Shown in pieces: positions 61,357-64,000 of a stretch of 64,000 bases of DNA. Positions within the stretch are counted from its first letter, which is position 1; each line of letters starts with the position of its first letter. The translations under genes and the position numbers were made by a program. The DNA comes from Roseimaritima sediminicola (GTDB lineage Bacteria; Planctomycetota; Planctomycetia; Pirellulales; Pirellulaceae). Location of the stretch: assembly GCF_009618275.1 (NCBI RefSeq), contig NZ_WIAD01000007.1, positions 107,012-171,011 on the forward strand, in the 5' to 3' direction. The notes under the pieces are model-generated. The model worked only from the letters and a program-made list of their open reading frames with translations. It was not told the DNA's origin and did not search any database.

Positions 61357-62211
61357 TTATGGTTCTGCCTCACGTTCAATAACGGGCCCTATGGATTGGG
61401 AGAAAGCTAGTGACATCGCGGCAGCGGTCCACCCAAGGCAAATCGCGAAAACATGGTTAATCGTTTTGATAATGACCCATTTGTGGGTTGAGTACGATGG
61501 AATGCCGTCGTGCCTTGAAATATTTATCGCAATCCATTCTGCGATCAGATCTGGGCAGGTGCCGATCCAGGAGAAAACAAATGTGAACGCTGCAAATCCT
61601 ATCGCGGCAGCCTGGGTTCTGCCGGAGCAATGAAATGCGATGAGAATCGACGAAGCGCAGCCGATATTCAGCAACAGTTCAAGTAGGTCTGCCACAAGAA
61701 AGCTTGGAAAAAGCACGGAATAGCACGCAATTCCAAGATAACCCGCCATCGCCAGTGAAACCAAAAAAACCTGTGCAGTTCGAGCACCGCCGGATCGCTC
61801 TCCTCTGGCCGCATCTGCTGACGGTCGGCGATGCGTCAGTGCTGGCGACGCGGCAGCAGCGATTACCCCACCGAATACTGCAAGAAAGTTATTCAGAGTC
61901 TTCCCCACGACCCAGACATGCATCTGCTGCCGGGGTGAAGCTTTGGAGAGCGTCACTTCGGCAATCCAGTTTGCAAAGGACTCGGGACTTGTCCCTAAAT
62001 GAGATCCGATCAGCGTGAAGACGGAATAGGACAGTGCGCCGCTTCGCAGGACGCCGCGTGAACGTGCTGCGATCACGAATCCAATCGCACAGGTGGTATT
62101 GAGCAGGAACTCAATCGCGTCGGCAAACACAAAACTGGGGTTTAGAACTGCATAGCATCCGAACGCCGCAAACGCGGTGAGTGCAAGGAGCGAAGCAATA
62201 CTGAACCGCAT
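61357..62211 (-). CDS. Internally duplicated membrane protein of unknown function
   Basis: A 284-residue membrane protein made of two similar halves of about 125 residues. Half 1: MRFSIASLLALTAFAAFGCYAVLNPSFVFADAIEFLLNTTCAIGFVIAA to MHVWVVGKTLNNFLAVFGGVIAAA. Half 2: VFLVSLAMAGYLGIACYSVLFPSFLVADLLELLLNIGCASSILIAF to THKWVIIKTINHVFAICLGWTAAA. Shared landmarks are C-Y-x-V-L-x-P-S-F, A-D-x-x-E-x-L-L-N, S-x-x-G-T-x-P, W-I-A-x-x and W-V-x-x-K-T-x-N. Each half probably has three to four membrane segments. ATG 62211 is chosen; ATG 62271 would add 20 polar residues. No family is recognised. Confidence 0.62.
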   Translation of the reverse strand: MRFSIASLLALTAFAAFGCYAVLNPSFVFADAIEFLLNTTCAIGFVIAARSRGVLRSGALSYSVFTLIGSHLGTSPESFANWIAEVTLSKASPRQQMHVWVVGKTLNNFLAVFGGVIAAAASPALTHRRPSADAARGERSGGARTAQVFLVSLAMAGYLGIACYSVLFPSFLVADLLELLLNIGCASSILIAFHCSGRTQAAAIGFAAFTFVFSWIGTCPDLIAEWIAINISRHDGIPSYSTHKWVIIKTINHVFAICLGWTAAAMSLAFSQSIGPVIEREAEP

Positions 62212-62242
62212 GCAAACAGACTCATTGGCAGAACGGTTGCCG

Positions 62243-62464
62243 TCACCTGTGACGGACGATTGATTTTCCATTGGCAAAACCGCGCAAGCCGTCCGCACGT
62301 GCACGGCTTGGTTCTGGCTCTCGTTCGTGCTCGTGCTCAGCATCGCGGTGCTCGTGCTCGTAATCGATCGCCACGGCATAGTCTACCGACGATTCGCCGA
62401 CGCCGTCAAACTTCATTGCCATACGAGTCAGCATCGAGACGATTCGTTTGAGCTTCAACTTCAC
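62243..62464 (-). pseudogene. Separated C-terminal part of the four-helix-bundle gene
   Basis: In the same frame as, and directly after, the TAG that ends the gene at 62465, the sequence continues VKLKLKRIVSMLTRMAMKFDGVGESSVDYAVAIDYEHEHRDAEHEHE, which is the expected fourth helix and His/Glu-rich tail of four-helix-bundle proteins. The tail is encoded by the left inverted repeat. One base change in the TAG codon (62465-62467) would rejoin the two parts. Confidence 0.6.
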
Positions 62465-62816
62465 CTAACGGCTGTACGCGTAATCCAATCCACCTGACGC
62501 TACCAGCACATCTTGGATCGCGGCACATTCAAACGCACTACCTCGTGCGATGTCGAAAAATCGGGCTCGATCCTTCAGGCTTCGTTTGCCGTTGCCTTCG
62601 GCGATGTTCAGTGGAATCGATTGAGCGGCACGGAGCCATTGGTCGCGAGGGTGGCGATGCAAACCGCTCAATGATTCCGATACGTCAAACGCTGCCGAAA
62701 CGTATTCGATTGAGAGACGATAAACGTCGAGTCGATCGTGGCCAAAGATTGGTTCGGTCAAGTCAGCCCCATTTCGATTACGAGCACGAGCACCATTTCA
62801 TTGAGCACGAGCACGA
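62324..62816. mobile_element. Putative inverted-repeat element carrying a four-helix-bundle gene
   Basis: Inverted arms 62324-62366 and 62775-62816 share CGATTACGAGCACGAGCACC, a variable 7-8 bases, then TGAGCACGAGCACGA. They enclose the whole four-helix-bundle gene (about 490 bp). A lone GAGCACGAGCACGAGCA lies at 37279. Mobility is inferred only from this architecture; no target-site duplication was established. Confidence 0.45.
62465..62761 (-). CDS. Four-helix-bundle (S23/23S rRNA IVP-like) protein, prematurely ended
   Basis: A 98-residue protein starting at TTG 62761: TEPIFGHDRLDVYRLSIEYVSAAF, then HRHPRDQWLRAAQSIPLNIAEGNGKRSLKDRARFFDIARGSAFECAAIQDVLVASGGLD. This is the four-helix-bundle family once linked to 23S rRNA intervening sequences, with the I-P-L-N-I-A-E-G-N-G-K motif. 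The in-frame TAG at 62465-62467 removes helix 4, which follows in the same frame. Family members form small ring-like oligomers of unknown function; this copy is probably inactive unless the stop is read through. It lies between inverted repeats. Confidence 0.75.
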   Translation of the reverse strand: MTEPIFGHDRLDVYRLSIEYVSAAFDVSESLSGLHRHPRDQWLRAAQSIPLNIAEGNGKRSLKDRARFFDIARGSAFECAAIQDVLVASGGLDYAYSR

Positions 62817-62934
62817 TGATTGATTGTCTGTGCCAGAACGGTTGAGATCACCGAGTCGGAGCGGAAAAGTCACCGTTGCCAAAAGTCGCTTTCGACGACT
62901 TCGGTGCTTCCGGTGGTTTCCCGCCGTGTTCGCC

Positions 62935-63675
62935 CTACCGAATGAAAAAGCGTTGCGTGTCAGGAAAGCGGAATACAGCCGAGCGATACGAAACCGCAAT
63001 GTCGTCATCCATATGGCAGTCGCCAAGAGTACCGAATGTCACATCGGTTCGCAAGAAATACTCTTTGAGCCTGTCGCGTCGGTATCGGTCGGCGATAAGC
63101 GGGAAGTCGAGGCTGACCGTCGGGTTGACGAAGTATGCCAGAAAGTCGATGCCAATCCGATTTGTTGCATAGGCCTTGGCGTCAGTAAGTCGGCAGATGT
63201 AAACGCCTTCAGTGTCATTGCGCGATAAGGAGGGGTAAATCAATTCCTCAGGAGTGAGTCCCGCTTCCGCTGGCGAATCGTCGAACGATCCCTCGCCGCA
63301 GATCACAAACCAGCCTGTAATCGGGCATAAAGCGTCAGCGACAAGCGTGTCATCGACAAGGTGGCCAACGATCTTCGGATCGGCAATTAGCGATTCAAGA
63401 CCGTTGTAGGTCAACGCCAACGTATCATCGGAACTACAAGGGAGTGAGCACTTCAGAGCCGAAGAATGACCGACTACATTGTTGAGAAAAATACAGTCTT
63501 GGGTGGCGAATACAGCACGCAACTGTTCGATCCCATCGGCGAATGCGCGGCCGTACCGAAAAACCGGTTCGCAGGAAATGTCCGTGTTGCCTTCGGCGTG
63601 TGCCCATGCTGCAAACGCCGTTCTGCCATTCGCATGCGCGTGATGGTCGAAGCCGACAGGAAGTGTGTGGAGCAT
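62935..63675 (-). CDS. Protein of unknown function
   Basis: A 246-residue soluble protein starting at ATG 63675: MLHTLPVGFDHHAHANGRTAFAAWAHAEGNTDISCEPVFRYGRAFADGIEQLRAVF. Later text is ALCPITGWFVICGEGSFDDSPAEAGLTPEELIYPSLSRNDTEGVYICRLTDAKAYATNRIGIDFLAYFVNPTVSLDFPLIADRYRRD, which reads like a folded protein. No signal peptide, membrane segment or known motif. Its GC content is lower than in the first 50 kb, it lies next to the inverted-repeat element, and both flanks lack other genes, so it may belong to acquired DNA. Confidence 0.5.
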   Translation of the reverse strand: MLHTLPVGFDHHAHANGRTAFAAWAHAEGNTDISCEPVFRYGRAFADGIEQLRAVFATQDCIFLNNVVGHSSALKCSLPCSSDDTLALTYNGLESLIADPKIVGHLVDDTLVADALCPITGWFVICGEGSFDDSPAEAGLTPEELIYPSLSRNDTEGVYICRLTDAKAYATNRIGIDFLAYFVNPTVSLDFPLIADRYRRDRLKEYFLRTDVTFGTLGDCHMDDDIAVSYRSAVFRFPDTQRFFIR

Positions 63676-64000
63676 CGCGAGTTTCAGTCGGGGAACCTGT
63701 TTCTTACCTTACGGACGGGGTGAGAACACGTGTTTTCGGGGTGTTCTCCGGCTTGTGCAGTGAGAACCAGTCCCGTTCGAGTTACTTGCTTCTCACCGCT
63801 TGGGACTTGTTCTCACCGCGGCGTCGTTTCATTTGTGGATTGATTATCACCGCTTAAGCTGGCGCTAGCAAGTTTTCTTCCTCGTGACGCCGATCAGCCG
63901 GTGCTTACGCGCGTCCACAGGGAACCTCGCCGTCGCTCGGTGCCGGAGGGGCGAGATTGGGATGGATGGCCTTCACAGGCTGGAAGCCTAGACCACTGAT
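63676..64000. other. Right-end gap without a supported gene
   Basis: No complete gene is seen. GAGAACACGTGTTTTC (63726-63741) is a near-palindrome, and CTCACCGC recurs at 63794 and 63812 within a stretch of similar text. The end of the window (TTCACAGGCTGGAAGCCTAG) looks like spacer repeat text. Confidence 0.35.

Noticed and set aside
63726..63741. GAGAACACGTGTTTTC near-palindrome as an operator
   Set aside because: No gene start lies close enough to judge and one short near-palindrome is expected by chance.

Overview
The window looks like a high-GC chromosome segment from a planctomycete of the Pirellula/Rhodopirellula type (order Pirellulales). This is inferred from the gene set: a TIGR03009-type secreted protein, a DUF1207 outer-membrane protein, DUF6807/PmoA and neutral-ceramidase-like secreted proteins, a PD40-M28 peptidase fusion, several Tat-signal TIM-barrel and hydrolase proteins, and a four-helix-bundle (S23/IVP) gene next to GAGCACGAGCACGA repeats. 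No rRNA, tRNA, CRISPR array, prophage or transposase gene was seen. Genus and species cannot be fixed from the sequence alone.

Layout. 1-8.5 kb: a DJ-1/PfpI protein cut by the left edge, an S41 peptidase overlapping a YjhG/YagF-type D-xylonate dehydratase, a MoxR ATPase, a PQQ-propeller protein and a conserved protein of unknown function. 8.8-17.7 kb: gyrA, exported MsrA, TrxB, a CstA-type transporter, DUF1207 and a small secreted protein. 17.9-28 kb: an RND/MMPL exporter, a Tat TIM-barrel protein, a degenerate RNase H-like protein, glgB, a TIGR03009 protein and RimI. 28-37 kb: the M28 peptidase, a ceramidase-like protein, HemQ/ChdC, and a deacetylase-glycosyltransferase pair. 37.4-42 kb: an acyltransferase and a four-gene minus-strand sugar-catabolism cluster (cupin isomerase-like, TIM barrel, Gfo/Idh dehydrogenase, VOC protein). 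42.4-51 kb: a SigA-like sigma factor, a zinc-ribbon membrane protein coupled to purN, DUF6807, LapA, and a transaldolase-transketolase pair. 51-54 kb: an imuA-imuB mutagenesis cassette without an adjacent dnaE2, preceded by a palindromic operator candidate. 54-64 kb: UDP-xylose synthase, an orphan two-gene membrane-protein operon, an NHL-repeat protein, then sparse accessory DNA with a GDSL hydrolase, an internally duplicated membrane protein, a nonsense-interrupted four-helix-bundle gene between inverted repeats, and an unknown protein.

The most unusual feature is the intergenic DNA. Several families of short perfect hairpins sit just after stop codons. In every copy of the main family (C-N-CGGYTG / CARCCG-N-G) the element has the same orientation as the gene it follows. 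The arms differ between copies by compensating changes, and some copies supply the stop codon itself. Other non-coding DNA includes two roughly 300-bp terminal-inverted-repeat elements in opposite orientation, a 220-bp direct repeat bracketing the ceramidase-like gene, and recurring 18-bp tandem repeats in both coding and non-coding DNA.
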